Part shown: one piece after another, positions 43,479 through 52,688 of the stretch | Numbering within the stretch: the stretch's first letter is position 1 | How the letters are laid out: every line of letters begins with the position of its first letter | NCBI GenBank assembly: GCA_963827585.1 | Contig: CAWHCK010000042.1 | Location: 51,220 to 115,219, forward strand | Source: VAZQ01 sp963827585 | Lineage (GTDB): Bacteria > Pseudomonadota > Alphaproteobacteria > Rhizobiales > Xanthobacteraceae | Length of the DNA: 64,000 nt | Direction of reading: 5' to 3' | The notes under the pieces: model-generated | The model's database searches: none | Told to the model about the DNA's origin: nothing | Seen by the model: only the letters and a program-made list of their open reading frames with translations | Translations under genes and position numbers: made by a program

Positions 43479-44648
43479 TTAGGTTTCCTTGGCCCCGACG
43501 AGGTCGTGGGCGGTTTGACCGTCGACCGAGACGAGGATTTTTCCGGTCTTGGGCGGGGGGGCCGATTTCGGCCAGAAGTAGCCGGCGAGGCGCGACCGAT
43601 CCTGATAAGCACGGCGCACGCCATCGCTCTGATTGCCGGCGATGCCGAGCACGCCGTTCTCGTTCTCGCCGACGTAGAGAAAGACGTGACCGCTCCCGCT
43701 CGATGGCGAGCCGCGCCACAGCGTTCCGATTGCGCCGAGCGCGGGACCGGCGAGCTTCACGAAGTTCGGGTCGCGCTCGAAGCTGCGCGCCATCGCGCTA
43801 CGGGAGCCGCGGATGCCCGCATCCTCGAGCTTGGCGTTGATGAAGATCGCGCACCATGGATCGCCGACGCTCCCGCACTTCGCCGAGGCGATGAACTTCT
43901 CGATGCCGCGGTTGGTGCCGACCTCGTGGAAGCCGATGTCCTTGCGGGCGGCCGCAAGCCAAGGCGGCTCGGCCGGCGCAGTCGGTGCCGCTGGAGTGGA
44001 CGCCGCGGGAGCGGGCGCCGCTGGTGCGGTCCCGGAACGGAACAAGCCGATTGCCGCTTGGATAAGCGACACGACGACGCTCTGCGACGGTTTGGCGGGC
44101 GCAGGACTGGCCGACGGCGGGGCGGCTGGCTTCGCGGCGGCCATCGCCAGGGCGGCCGCCCGCACCTCGCGTACGCGCCGGCCCCAGCCCTTGCCGAACA
44201 CGCTCCACGTTCCGAGGCCCTGCAGGAAGGCGAGACGCTCGTCGCAAATCTTGTTGATGAGCCCCGTCGCGTTGGCGCGCGCGGCCGCCGCGATGGTCCT
44301 CGGCCCGATCTCGCCGTCGACGTCGGCGCCGACGAAGCGTTGCAGCACCTTTGCGCTTCGGCCGACCCCAGAGTTCACTCCAAAATCGAAGACCGCGTAG
44401 TCGACGCCGGCGGGAAGATCGTCGCAGCGCAGCACATCCCAATATTTCGAGCGGTAGATTTCCTTCGCGACCGCGAGCGGCATGCCCCGCACGTCGGCGG
44501 CGGTCGCGTCCTTCTTCCAATGGGCGCGCGCGTCATGAATGGTGATCCCCCAATTGGTGGGACCGCCGGGGTCGGACGGATGGTTGGTGTAGCCCCCTTC
44601 ATGCACGAGCACGCGCTCGAGCGCCTCGTCGTAAGACGATGCTGTCAT
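43479..44648 (-). CDS. Phage endolysin: GH108 muramidase plus TIGR02594-type amidase-like domain
   Basis: A 389-residue two-domain lysin. Residues about 7-165 form glycoside hydrolase family 108, with VLVHEGGYTNHPSDPGGPTN (the catalytic Glu is in HEGGY), then YDFGVNSGVGRS-type and DGEIGPRTIAA patterns of the peptidoglycan-binding part. An Ala/Pro linker (about 195-230) leads to a C-terminal CHAP-like TIGR02594 domain with GDPWCAIFINAKLEDAGI (Cys) and GHVFLYVGE (His). It would cut glycan strands and peptide links of peptidoglycan. It is the leading gene of the lysis cassette. Confidence 0.9.
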   Translation of the reverse strand: MTASSYDEALERVLVHEGGYTNHPSDPGGPTNWGITIHDARAHWKKDATAADVRGMPLAVAKEIYRSKYWDVLRCDDLPAGVDYAVFDFGVNSGVGRSAKVLQRFVGADVDGEIGPRTIAAAARANATGLINKICDERLAFLQGLGTWSVFGKGWGRRVREVRAAALAMAAAKPAAPPSASPAPAKPSQSVVVSLIQAAIGLFRSGTAPAAPAPAASTPAAPTAPAEPPWLAAARKDIGFHEVGTNRGIEKFIASAKCGSVGDPWCAIFINAKLEDAGIRGSRSAMARSFERDPNFVKLAGPALGAIGTLWRGSPSSGSGHVFLYVGENENGVLGIAGNQSDGVRRAYQDRSRLAGYFWPKSAPPPKTGKILVSVDGQTAHDLVGAKET

Positions 44649-45030
44649 GACAGACCTCTTGTTGTGGGAAATCAGCCCGTGACGGGCCGCAGGATATCGA
44701 CCGCGTTTTTTTACCCGCCGACGGTCGAACGGGTGATGCTCATGTTCCTGTGGCTCGCAGCGTCCGTGGCGGCCCTGGTGTGGACCTCAGGGTGAATGGA
44801 CCTGATGGCAGTGGAACTTCTGTCAACGCCGACAGCACCTGCGCTCCGACATCGCTCGAAACTGGTATCTCGGTGTTCGAAACCGGTACGTCGGTAGCGC
44901 TCGCAAGTGGAACCTGTGGGCTTTGCGCAACACTGCTCAATTCTTCCGCGTATGGGGTTCTGTTGACACTTTTCTCCGCTAAGTCTGCGTCACGCGGGCA
45001 CACACACGAATGCTGAGGGGAGTACCAGTC
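44649..45030. other. Intergenic region between the lysin and OMP genes
   Basis: About 380 bases with short open frames on both strands but no recognisable protein. It holds the divergent control sequences for the lysin and the outer-membrane protein. I see no terminator or repeat. Confidence 0.4.
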
Positions 45031-45840
45031 ATGCGGAAATTCGCCATTACAGCTGCCGTCGGACTCGTTGGAATCTCGCTAGTGACAGCGGGCGCAAATG
45101 CCGCCGACCTGCGGAGGAGGCCGGCGCCAGCGCCCTACGTTCCGCCACTCTTCACCTGGACCGGGTTCTATGCCGGCATCAACGCCGGCTACGGCTTCGG
45201 CAACGACAACAACGCCACCACCGTCGGCCAGGTCGCGATCAACAACGCCACCGTGGCCGCCGGCGCCCGCCCGGCGAACGTCGGGCTGCGCCCCGAAGGT
45301 TTCATCGGCGGCGGGCAGATCGGCTACAACTGGCAGACCGGCGCCTGGGTTACCGGCATCGAGACCGACATCCAGTACACGGACTTCAAGGACAACGTGA
45401 ACGCCGTGACGACCAGCCTCGTCGCGTTCCCGGGCGTCCGCAATAACTTTTTCGACCAGAAGCTCGAGTATCTGGGGACGCTGCGTGGCCGTCTCGGCTA
45501 TGCCTGGGACCGCACCCTGATTTATGGTACCGGCGGTCTCGCCTACGGCGCCGTCAAGACTTCGGCAAACTTCTTCGGCCCGCTGCCCGGCAATGTCCTG
45601 CAGTTCACGGGCGGTCACGACAGCACCGAGGTCGGCTATGCGGTGGGCGGCGGCATCGAGCAAGCGTTCTGGCAAAACGTGAGCCTCAGGGCCGAGTATC
45701 TCTATTACAACCTCGGCGACACCTCCGTGAACGTCAACGTGATCCCGGGCAGCGGCGGCGTCGGCACCGGCTACGTCACCACCTTCAAGAACGAAGGCCA
45801 CATCGTCCGCGGAGCCCTGAACTTCAAGTTCGGCATGTAA
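45031..45840 (+). CDS. Outer-membrane beta-barrel protein (Omp31/Omp25-like)
   Basis: A 269-residue protein from MRKFAITAAVGLVGISLVTA, signal cleavage near ANAAD. It continues RRRPAPAPYVPPLFTWTGFY and AGINAGYGFG, the typical start of rhizobial OMP25/Omp31 barrels. The body alternates GYAWDRTLIYGTGGLAYG and SLRAEYLYYNLGD strands, ending ...RGALNFKFGM with the C-terminal aromatic/hydrophobic residue of barrels. An alternative GTG/ATG lies 7 codons upstream. It interrupts the phage-like genes. Its role is structural or a surface protein; no channel is proven. Confidence 0.88.
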   Translation: MRKFAITAAVGLVGISLVTAGANAADLRRRPAPAPYVPPLFTWTGFYAGINAGYGFGNDNNATTVGQVAINNATVAAGARPANVGLRPEGFIGGGQIGYNWQTGAWVTGIETDIQYTDFKDNVNAVTTSLVAFPGVRNNFFDQKLEYLGTLRGRLGYAWDRTLIYGTGGLAYGAVKTSANFFGPLPGNVLQFTGGHDSTEVGYAVGGGIEQAFWQNVSLRAEYLYYNLGDTSVNVNVIPGSGGVGTGYVTTFKNEGHIVRGALNFKFGM

Positions 45841-45928
45841 GCCCGCGGTCTGCTGCAGCCGACACTCGACCGAGCGCCCGCCGTCTCGCGACGGCGGGCG
45901 TTCTGCGTTCGAGCGATCCCTACGCGGG

Positions 45929-46783
45929 TTACTGGATGTCCGCTGGAGCCTGTCCTCTGGCCGCGCGAAGCGCGGACCCCAGGGCGGGCATCACACCGGA
46001 GAGACCGTGCTTGCGCTGGACCAGGAATCCCATGCGACATTCGCGCGATACGATTCCCCATAGCTTGCGCATCGGCAGCTTGCGGCAGAAGCGGGCAAAG
46101 CCGCCATGCGCATGGGCGATGTAGAACGTCATCGGCCACTCGCAGTTTCCGAACACGGTCCGCGACAGCCGCTCGTGCTCGCGCGTGCTGAGGTAGAACA
46201 CCCCGTTGTCGTAAAAGTCCCGGCACGCCTTCGCCGCCTCGCGCCATCCGAGACCCTTGTGATCGGGATGGCGCCGCCCCAGCAGCGCCCACGCGGCGAA
46301 CCACCACGTCGGACAGCGGGGATAAAAGTAGTTCGCAAGCGGAACGAGGAGGTGAGGCTCGGAGGGCAAGTACCACTTGCCGGGCAGCAGATGCATCGCG
46401 GTTCCACCAGGGCTGAGAACCCGCCGGATTTCGTTGAGATATTCCTCGGGATTGCGCGCGTGCTCCAGCACGCTCGCGCTCACAACGACGTCGAAGGAGG
46501 CGTCGTCGAACGGCAGCCGATAGGGTGCGGCCTCGATCCGCCTGAGGCGTTGCGCAGCCGCGCTCCCCTCCGGCGCCGGAACGATGTCGCAGCCATGCGC
46601 GTCATATCCGAGCCCAAGGAGGTGCACGACGAGCTCGCCGGAGCCGCAACCGAAATCGAGCACGCGGATCCGGCCGCTTCGTTCCGGGCGAGCTATTTCA
46701 CGAATCGCGCGGTCGAAGAAGCGCGCCGTGGCTGCGATGTCTTCCGAACGGTCCATCATAGGTCCGGCTGTAATCGTTGGCAC
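45929..46783 (-). CDS. Class I SAM-dependent methyltransferase
   Basis: A 284-residue protein with a Rossmann-like methyltransferase core. Motif I is VLDFGCGSGELVVHLLG near residue 40, then GCDIVPAP, PFDDASFDVVVSASVLEHA (Methyltransf_11 pattern) and the late EIRRVLSPGGTAMHLLPG strand. The C-terminal 130 residues are aromatic-rich and may bind a lipid or sugar substrate. The GTG at 46783 or the ATGs at 46759/46756 could be the start; no clear ribosome site decides. It stands between the barrel protein and the tail collar gene, so it may be cargo of the phage remnant or a host gene. Confidence 0.83.
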   Translation of the reverse strand: MPTITAGPMMDRSEDIAATARFFDRAIREIARPERSGRIRVLDFGCGSGELVVHLLGLGYDAHGCDIVPAPEGSAAAQRLRRIEAAPYRLPFDDASFDVVVSASVLEHARNPEEYLNEIRRVLSPGGTAMHLLPGKWYLPSEPHLLVPLANYFYPRCPTWWFAAWALLGRRHPDHKGLGWREAAKACRDFYDNGVFYLSTREHERLSRTVFGNCEWPMTFYIAHAHGGFARFCRKLPMRKLWGIVSRECRMGFLVQRKHGLSGVMPALGSALRAARGQAPADIQ

Positions 46784-46854
46784 CCTACATGCTCTATCGA
46801 CGGCGGCAAGCGAGCCCGGAGAAGCATCCTGCGTTGCCCTGCTGCCCCACCTCT

Positions 46855-47986
46855 TCAGATGATCCGCATGATGAAGTTGCAGATCATCGCCGGCGGCATG
46901 TTGTTGTGCGCGGCACCGCCGCCGGCGGCCACATTGTTGATCGAGATGCCGGTGGTGGCGCTGGCATTGTTAATCCCGATGCCCGTCGTCGCGCTGGCGT
47001 TGTTGATCGAGATGCCGGTGGTGTTTGCAACGATTCCGGCCTGCTGCCCGATGCCGCTCGTTGCCGTCGCAACCAGGCTGGTCAATCCACCGTTGAATGT
47101 CGCGCCAGCGTTATTCAAGTGGGTGTGGCCCGGATCGGTGAGCGTGTTGCCATGGGCGTGGCCACCATCGGAGAGCGTGTTGCCGTGCGCATGGCCGCCG
47201 TCGGTCAGTGTGTTGGCGTGGCTGTGCGACGGGATTTCGCCGGTGGCCAGCGTGACGGTCTGCGCACCTCCGGTCGCGCCGAGCGTCGCGCCATCGATGC
47301 CTGACCCGGCCGACGTGATGCGACCTTCCGCGCCGGCGCCGTTCATGTTCTCGCGGCAGGCCAGCAGGCGACCGCCGAGGCCCGGCAGGTTGAACGTCGT
47401 CGATCCGTCGCCGGCGCCGAAGGTCGTGCCGATCATCGAGAACAGCGTGGCATAGGTCGTGCGCGAGATCGCCTGGCCGGCCGGGAAGGCAAAACTGCTG
47501 TTCGGCACCGCGGTGCCGAAGAACGGGAGCGCGACCCCGAGCGGGACGTCGTAGGGCCGGCCGTAGAAGCCGTGCAGTATCCACTGGTTCGAGGCGTTGA
47601 AGTAGGTTGCGGCGTAGGTGGTGCCGGCGACGAGAAGTCCCGGCCGGGATCGCGGTGCCGGATGCCGAATTGATCGCTTTCGCACCGAGCCCGTCGACAT
47701 TGAGCGTAGGAGTAGCGCCATTGGTGACGTGCGCCTGAAACGCCACCATCGCGCCGTTCATGTTCGCCAGGGTGTCGAAGACCTGGTTGGACGTCAGCGT
47801 GTAGGCCGTCGACGTGCCGCCGGTCGCGATCGCGCCGGCGACGTCGTCGCGGTACTTCGCCGCCGCCGCCATCATGGCGCGCGCGGAATCGTTCACGCTC
47901 GAGGGCGCCTGACCTTCCGCCCAATTGATCGAACCGTCGGCCGTCGCGTTGTTCGCGGCGGTCCTTGACCATTTCCAGAAGCTCAT
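46855..47986 (-). CDS. Phage tail collar domain protein, one frameshift
   Basis: From MSFWKWSRTAANNATADGSI (47986), the first frame gives SINWAEGQAPSSVNDSARAM, a common N-terminus of tail-fibre proteins, then GTSTAYTLTSNQVF. A shift near 47635 leads into AATYFNASNQWILHGFYGRP, PLGVALPFFG and the tail collar domain (FAFPAGQAISRTTYATLFS ... FNLPGLGGRLL). The end contains near-repeats of GGHAHGNTL and TGISINNASA and a C-terminal hydrophobic tip. Such proteins form the tail tip or fibre. It belongs to the same phage remnant as the lysis genes. Confidence 0.82.
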
Positions 47987-48222
47987 GGATGGACCTCGAG
48001 TTGAGAGTTCCGCGGTTGTCATCGTCCGCGAAAGCGGACGATCCAGTAATCACCAGCCTGGCGTGAAGGCACGCTTCAGGCTGGACTGCCCCGACACGGG
48101 TTACTGGATGCCCGCTATGCAAGTCGGCTACCGCCGACTTGCTCACCTAGAATTTGCCGATCTCGGGTAAACCACGAGATCGGCTGGGCATGACAACGGA
48201 GAGATTAAGTTTCCGCCTTGAG

Positions 48223-48675
48223 TTAGCGCGTATTCAAAGCGTGGCCGCCGGCGTTGCGCCCGATCCAGTCGGCGAGCGAGCCGGTGAACCCCTGCCGCTT
48301 CGCGTACTCGTATTCGGTGACGGCGCGCGACCCCGCGGGTCTGATCTTGGCCGCCAGATACTGCATCGCGAGCGCGGGGCTCTGGGTCAGCACCTGCTTG
48401 ATCGCGGGATCGAGGTCTTGCGCGTCGGCGACGTACTGCAACGCGGATCGTTGCCCCTGCCCGGTTTGATCGGTTTGCGCGCCCCGCGTCCATCCCTCGA
48501 GCCCGCGCCCGATCGATTGCCCGAGATTGCCGCCCTGCAACGCGCCCGACAGATAGCCGAGGATGGCGTTGCGGTTCGCGTCGATCCAATTCGGCGCGCC
48601 GTGGCCGGGCCCGAACGGCAACACGCCGCCGCTCGCGCCAAACGTGCCAAAGCCGTCGGGAAAGATGCCTGCCAT
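48223..48675 (-). CDS. Phage-associated hypothetical protein
   Basis: A 150-residue protein: MAGIFPDGFGTFGASGGVLP, then NWIDANRNAILGYLSGALQG, and a C-terminal stretch AVTEYEYAKRQGFTGSLADW typical of proteins next to phage portal or tail genes in rhizobia. No catalytic motif is visible. It is upstream of the tail collar gene on the same strand and just downstream of a palindromic repeat. Confidence 0.6.
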   Translation of the reverse strand: MAGIFPDGFGTFGASGGVLPFGPGHGAPNWIDANRNAILGYLSGALQGGNLGQSIGRGLEGWTRGAQTDQTGQGQRSALQYVADAQDLDPAIKQVLTQSPALAMQYLAAKIRPAGSRAVTEYEYAKRQGFTGSLADWIGRNAGGHALNTR

Positions 48676-48688
48676 GGATATGTCCTCT

Positions 48689-48793
48689 GCAACTTTTCGG
48701 GATCATGCTTATTGCTGGAGCATGATCTTTTCCGAAAACCGGTACCCATCCCGGATCAAGTCCGGGGCAGGCTTTTTCGGGATCATGCTCTAG
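48689..48793. repeat. Palindromic intergenic repeat (AGCATGATC family), copy 4, with an extra half
   Basis: A partial GCAACTTTTCGGGATCATGC (48689-48708) is followed by the full element from 48718 (AGCATGATCTTTTCCGAAAA ... GCTTTTTCGGGATCATGCTC). The latter is nearly identical to 2964-3040 at the other end of the window. Confidence 0.85.
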
Positions 48794-48976
48794 GCGTATA
48801 CTCATTAACGCGCAGATCGGAGGTCCGCTTTCGGGGGCAAACCGGAAAACATTTGCTCAATTCGAGGCTTACCGGTTCTGACCCCAGAACGGACTCTTGG
48901 CTCTTCCCGTAATTCACCGATAAGGCCCAATGGAATCCAAACTCGTGGGCCCTTGTCGGAACGGCGCGACAATGTC

Positions 48977-51900
48977 TTACGGGTGGCGGCCGCGACGCTG
49001 TCCTGCAGCCAAAGGCCGCCGGCCGCGTTTGCTCGATCCTTCGCCATTCCGTCCACCCGAGCTCGCAACCAGGCTTTCGAGAAGCGCCTTGGCGTGGATC
49101 AGGTCGGCCGTCCCAAATCCTTCCGTGAACCGATCATAAATCGATTGCAACAATGTCAGGGCTTCATCACCACGACCTTGTCCCTGCCAGAGGCGCGCAA
49201 GATCGCATGTCGTGCGTAGCTGCCAGGAGAGGGCCTGCTGGCGCCGTGCCGTTTCCAGGCTCTTGACGAGCAGGTTCTCGATTTCGTCGGCTGCGGCGCG
49301 CTTGGTCGCCTGCAACAAGCCCGCCTTGATCCGCAGCACCTCGGCGACGGCCCAGCGTTCACCGGTCTCGTCCGAAATGGCGAGAGCTTCTTCGATGATC
49401 TTCGGCGCGGTATCGCTGCGGCCTGCCTTGGCGTGAGCCTCGGCTTTGAGCGCAAGGAAGATCGGCAGCCACAGGCGCGCGCCGGTCTTGCGCCAACCCG
49501 CCAGCCCCTCATCAAGCTTCTCGATTCCTTCGTCTATCTTCCCCCGGCATGCAATTGCCCAGCCATCGAGAATCCGCCCGCCTGCCGCCCAGAACGGAAA
49601 GTCGTGCTCGGTGCAGATCGAAATGACAGCGTTGGCGTAAGATTGCGTATCCTCCGGGCAGCGGCGGAAGATATCCATCATGCCGCAGGCATGACAAATG
49701 GTGTATGCCAGCGTAAACGGATGTGACGACGCGTCAGCGCGCTTCTTCGCCTCAGCCGCAACCGTCGCCGCCTGATCGACATATCCGAGATGCCACAGCG
49801 CCCAGCACAGATAGCTCAGGGCGGTCGCTCCGATGTCCTGACCGTAGAGGTACTTGGATTGAGAATGGTGCTCGGGATCGTATAGCTCCCGAGCACGCTC
49901 GAGGTGCTGTCGCCCGACAGCAAATTCGCCCATCTGCACATATGTAGTGCCGAGCGTGCGATGGGAGAGGCAGAGTGAGGCGGTCTCGCCATGCCGCTCC
50001 GCTTCGGCAAGAAACTCCGCCGCCGCCCTCTGCTGCATCGCGACCTCACCCGCGACGTAATTGCACGCCCATATCCCGTAAAGAATGGCGCACGTCTGCG
50101 ACACCTCGGTGTATTCATCGGTCAACGCCTTCGCCTGCAGCAGAACTTCCCTCGTTTCTGGGGCGGCATAGCCGCGGCCGGCGATCATCGCCTGGGCAAG
50201 CATCACCTGCAGTTCGAGCGCTTTTCGCTTGTGCTCTGGACCGTCGGGAAGTGATTGCAGAAGTTCCAGTGCGAGCTTCAGATGCCCAATGGCCTCCGCA
50301 TTGGCCGAACTCTCGTTCGCACGCTGCCCGGCTTTTCGCAGGTAATTGATGGCCCGTTCGGTGAGCCCCGCTTGCGCCAGATGATGCGCCATAAGCTGCG
50401 GCTGTGTCTCTGCCAACGCGGCGAATTGGTCTTCGAGCGCGTCGGCGATGTTGCGATGCAGCTCCTGGCGCCTCCCCCGCAGCAAGCTCGCGTAAGCTGC
50501 CTCCTGCAGCAAAGCGTGCTTGAAGGTGTACGTGGAATCCGGTGGTTCGCCGCGTTCGAAGATCAGTCCGGCGCGCGTGAGTTGCCCAAGCGCCGACTGC
50601 AGTGCAATGCCGGAAATTGGTGCGACAGCGGCGAGCAGGCGATACGTGAATTCACGACCGATCGCAGCGCCGATCTGGGCAATCTCCTTGATCGCGTTGA
50701 GCCGATCAAGACGCGCCATCAATGAATCATGCAGCGTGGTCGGAATGGCGAGACGCGGCAGCGGGCCGACGGTGATGTAGCGATCCCCTGCATCCTGGAG
50801 CAGCCCGGACTCCAGCACCATCTTGGTGAGCTCCTCGACAAACAGGGGAACCCCATCGGTCTTGCTGATGATCGGCTCGAACACTTCGGCTGGCAATTCC
50901 TTGGCGCCCGCGACATCCCGGATCATCGCGCTAGCTGTGTCGCGCCCAAGTCGATTGAGCTGGATCATTGTCACGTGCGGCTGATCGAGCCACGGCGGGA
51001 AGAACTCGGGCCTGAAGGTGATCAGGAGGAGCACCGGAGCCGTCTTGATCGCCTCGATGAATCGCTTCGTTGCTTCCAGCGTGGAAGGATCGATCCAATG
51101 TGCGTCCTCGATCACGAAGAGCACCGGCTTTGTGCGCGCAAGGGTCAGAACTTGACGGGTCAGGGCTTCGATCGTGAAATCTTTCTTCCGTCGCGGCGTC
51201 AGGTCCAACGCCGGATAGCGTCCGTCCGTTGGAATCGACAGCAAGGCGGCATAGAGCGGGGCGTCGGCCAATATCTCTGGACCGATCTGGGATAACAGGG
51301 CGTTGAGCTTCTCGAGCTTGACCTCCGGGGGATCGAGTCGTTGGAAATGCGCCGCATGTTCGTGCTGGATGATAACCGGATAAAATGGGCTGTTGGTGTG
51401 ATAGGGAGAGCATTGGAGTCGTATCGGCACATGTGCATCATCCGCGATCCGATCCAGTAGAATCTTGCTGATGCGCGACTTGCCGATGCCGGCCTCGCCA
51501 CACAGCAGAACAACCTGACCCTTGCCGCCCTTGGCGCGCTTCCACAGACCGTACAACTGGTGCAGCTCATTCTGCCGGCCGACAAACCGCGTAAGCCTCT
51601 TCGAGCGGATCGCCGCGAAACGGCTTTCGCCCACTCGTTCCCCCAAGACCCGCCACGCCGTCACCGGCTCGGAAAGTCCCTTGAGTTGGAACGGTCCCAG
51701 CTGCTCGCACACGAACACATCGCCCAGCAATCTCATGGTACCGGCGGCCACGACTGTGGTGTTGGGGGCTGCCACGCTTTGCAAGCCAAATGCCAGGTTC
51801 GGAGTCTCTCCGACGACCATCTGCTCCTGCGCCGACTCCTCGCCGACGGTGTCACCGACGATGACCAAGCCGGTCGCTATCCCAACCCGCACCTGCAGCA

Positions 51901-52420
51901 GGTCCCCGGTCGGGAGCAGGAGCTGACTGACCTTCGCCACGAGGTCAAGCCCGGCTCGCACCGCGCGTTCAGCATCGTCCTCGTGCGCCTGGGGGTAACC
52001 GAAATAGGCGAGGAGTCCGTCGCCCATGAATTGGGCGACGTACCCGCCCATCTGAGTGATCGCCGCGGCGCAAGAACCTTGGAATCTGCGGGTCACGTCG
52101 CGCAGGTCCTCGGGATCGAGCTTGACCGCCAGAGCCGTCGAGCCGACGAGATCGCAAAAAAGGACGGTCACCTGCCGTCTCTCGGCCTTGGATTGCGCCA
52201 GGGGCGCGCTGGCAGCTGGGGCTGGGCTCCCGCCTGAGAGGGCAGCGATCGCTCTGAGAATCCGTTTCCGATGCCCGAGCGCAACGCCCAATTTCTCCAG
52301 ATCGGCTTCGGTTAAATCAGGCAGGATATCAAGATCGATGGCGTTCTCGGCAAAGACGGTCGCGTACTGCGCGAGCCCGATCCCATCAAGCCAAGTTGTT
52401 ATATGGTCATTGGCGCTCAC
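48977..52420 (-). CDS. SAM domain - class III cyclase - AAA ATPase - TPR signalling protein
   Basis: A single intact 1147-residue protein. Residues about 1-65 form a sterile-alpha-motif domain (WLDGIGLAQYATVFAENAID). Residues about 85-260 form a class III nucleotide cyclase (VTVLFCDLVGSTALAVKLDP, then FMGDGLLAYFGYPQ, both metal Asp present). Residues about 290-560 form an AAA_16-type ATPase with Walker A CGEAGIGKSR and Walker B-like VLFVIEDAHW. About 650-1140 are helical TPR repeats (LGTTYVQMGEFAVGRQHL). Such proteins are abundant in Bradyrhizobium. They probably make cAMP and sense through the ATPase/TPR part; the signal is unknown. Confidence 0.92.
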   Translation of the reverse strand: MSANDHITTWLDGIGLAQYATVFAENAIDLDILPDLTEADLEKLGVALGHRKRILRAIAALSGGSPAPAASAPLAQSKAERRQVTVLFCDLVGSTALAVKLDPEDLRDVTRRFQGSCAAAITQMGGYVAQFMGDGLLAYFGYPQAHEDDAERAVRAGLDLVAKVSQLLLPTGDLLQVRVGIATGLVIVGDTVGEESAQEQMVVGETPNLAFGLQSVAAPNTTVVAAGTMRLLGDVFVCEQLGPFQLKGLSEPVTAWRVLGERVGESRFAAIRSKRLTRFVGRQNELHQLYGLWKRAKGGKGQVVLLCGEAGIGKSRISKILLDRIADDAHVPIRLQCSPYHTNSPFYPVIIQHEHAAHFQRLDPPEVKLEKLNALLSQIGPEILADAPLYAALLSIPTDGRYPALDLTPRRKKDFTIEALTRQVLTLARTKPVLFVIEDAHWIDPSTLEATKRFIEAIKTAPVLLLITFRPEFFPPWLDQPHVTMIQLNRLGRDTASAMIRDVAGAKELPAEVFEPIISKTDGVPLFVEELTKMVLESGLLQDAGDRYITVGPLPRLAIPTTLHDSLMARLDRLNAIKEIAQIGAAIGREFTYRLLAAVAPISGIALQSALGQLTRAGLIFERGEPPDSTYTFKHALLQEAAYASLLRGRRQELHRNIADALEDQFAALAETQPQLMAHHLAQAGLTERAINYLRKAGQRANESSANAEAIGHLKLALELLQSLPDGPEHKRKALELQVMLAQAMIAGRGYAAPETREVLLQAKALTDEYTEVSQTCAILYGIWACNYVAGEVAMQQRAAAEFLAEAERHGETASLCLSHRTLGTTYVQMGEFAVGRQHLERARELYDPEHHSQSKYLYGQDIGATALSYLCWALWHLGYVDQAATVAAEAKKRADASSHPFTLAYTICHACGMMDIFRRCPEDTQSYANAVISICTEHDFPFWAAGGRILDGWAIACRGKIDEGIEKLDEGLAGWRKTGARLWLPIFLALKAEAHAKAGRSDTAPKIIEEALAISDETGERWAVAEVLRIKAGLLQATKRAAADEIENLLVKSLETARRQQALSWQLRTTCDLARLWQGQGRGDEALTLLQSIYDRFTEGFGTADLIHAKALLESLVASSGGRNGEGSSKRGRRPLAAGQRRGRHP

Positions 52421-52688
52421 TGTCGCGCGCTCTTCCCGCTCACCGGCAACAGGCGCCAGACCATGCGCTCGATTTGCCGCACTCTCAACCTGCCGCAGAA
52501 GGGTCGGCAGGTCCTTGGGGCAGACCTGAATTGTTCTGTTTCGAGACGCATCCTAGCAGGAGCGTGCAGGAGCGTGCAGGAGATCATTAAATAACCGATT
52601 GTGCTTGTTCCCCCCGAATGTAATGCCTACATGAGATCGCAAGAGATTGCACTGCTAACCTATCCATAACCTGTCCGAGGATTTCCCG

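Noticed and set aside
44740..45016. Two opposed ORFs of about 88 codons before the OMP gene
   Set aside because: Neither has a plausible ribosome site, domain or signal peptide; they occupy the control region.
52056..52529. 157-aa plus-strand ORF at the 5' end of the SAM-cyclase gene
   Set aside because: Antisense shadow of the intact 1147-aa gene with no recognisable protein.
52554..52585. Tandem CAGGAGCGTGC repeat upstream of the integrase as an attachment site
   Set aside because: Only two and a half copies of 11 bp, and no second copy of the sequence at the other island end could be found, so an att site is not supported.
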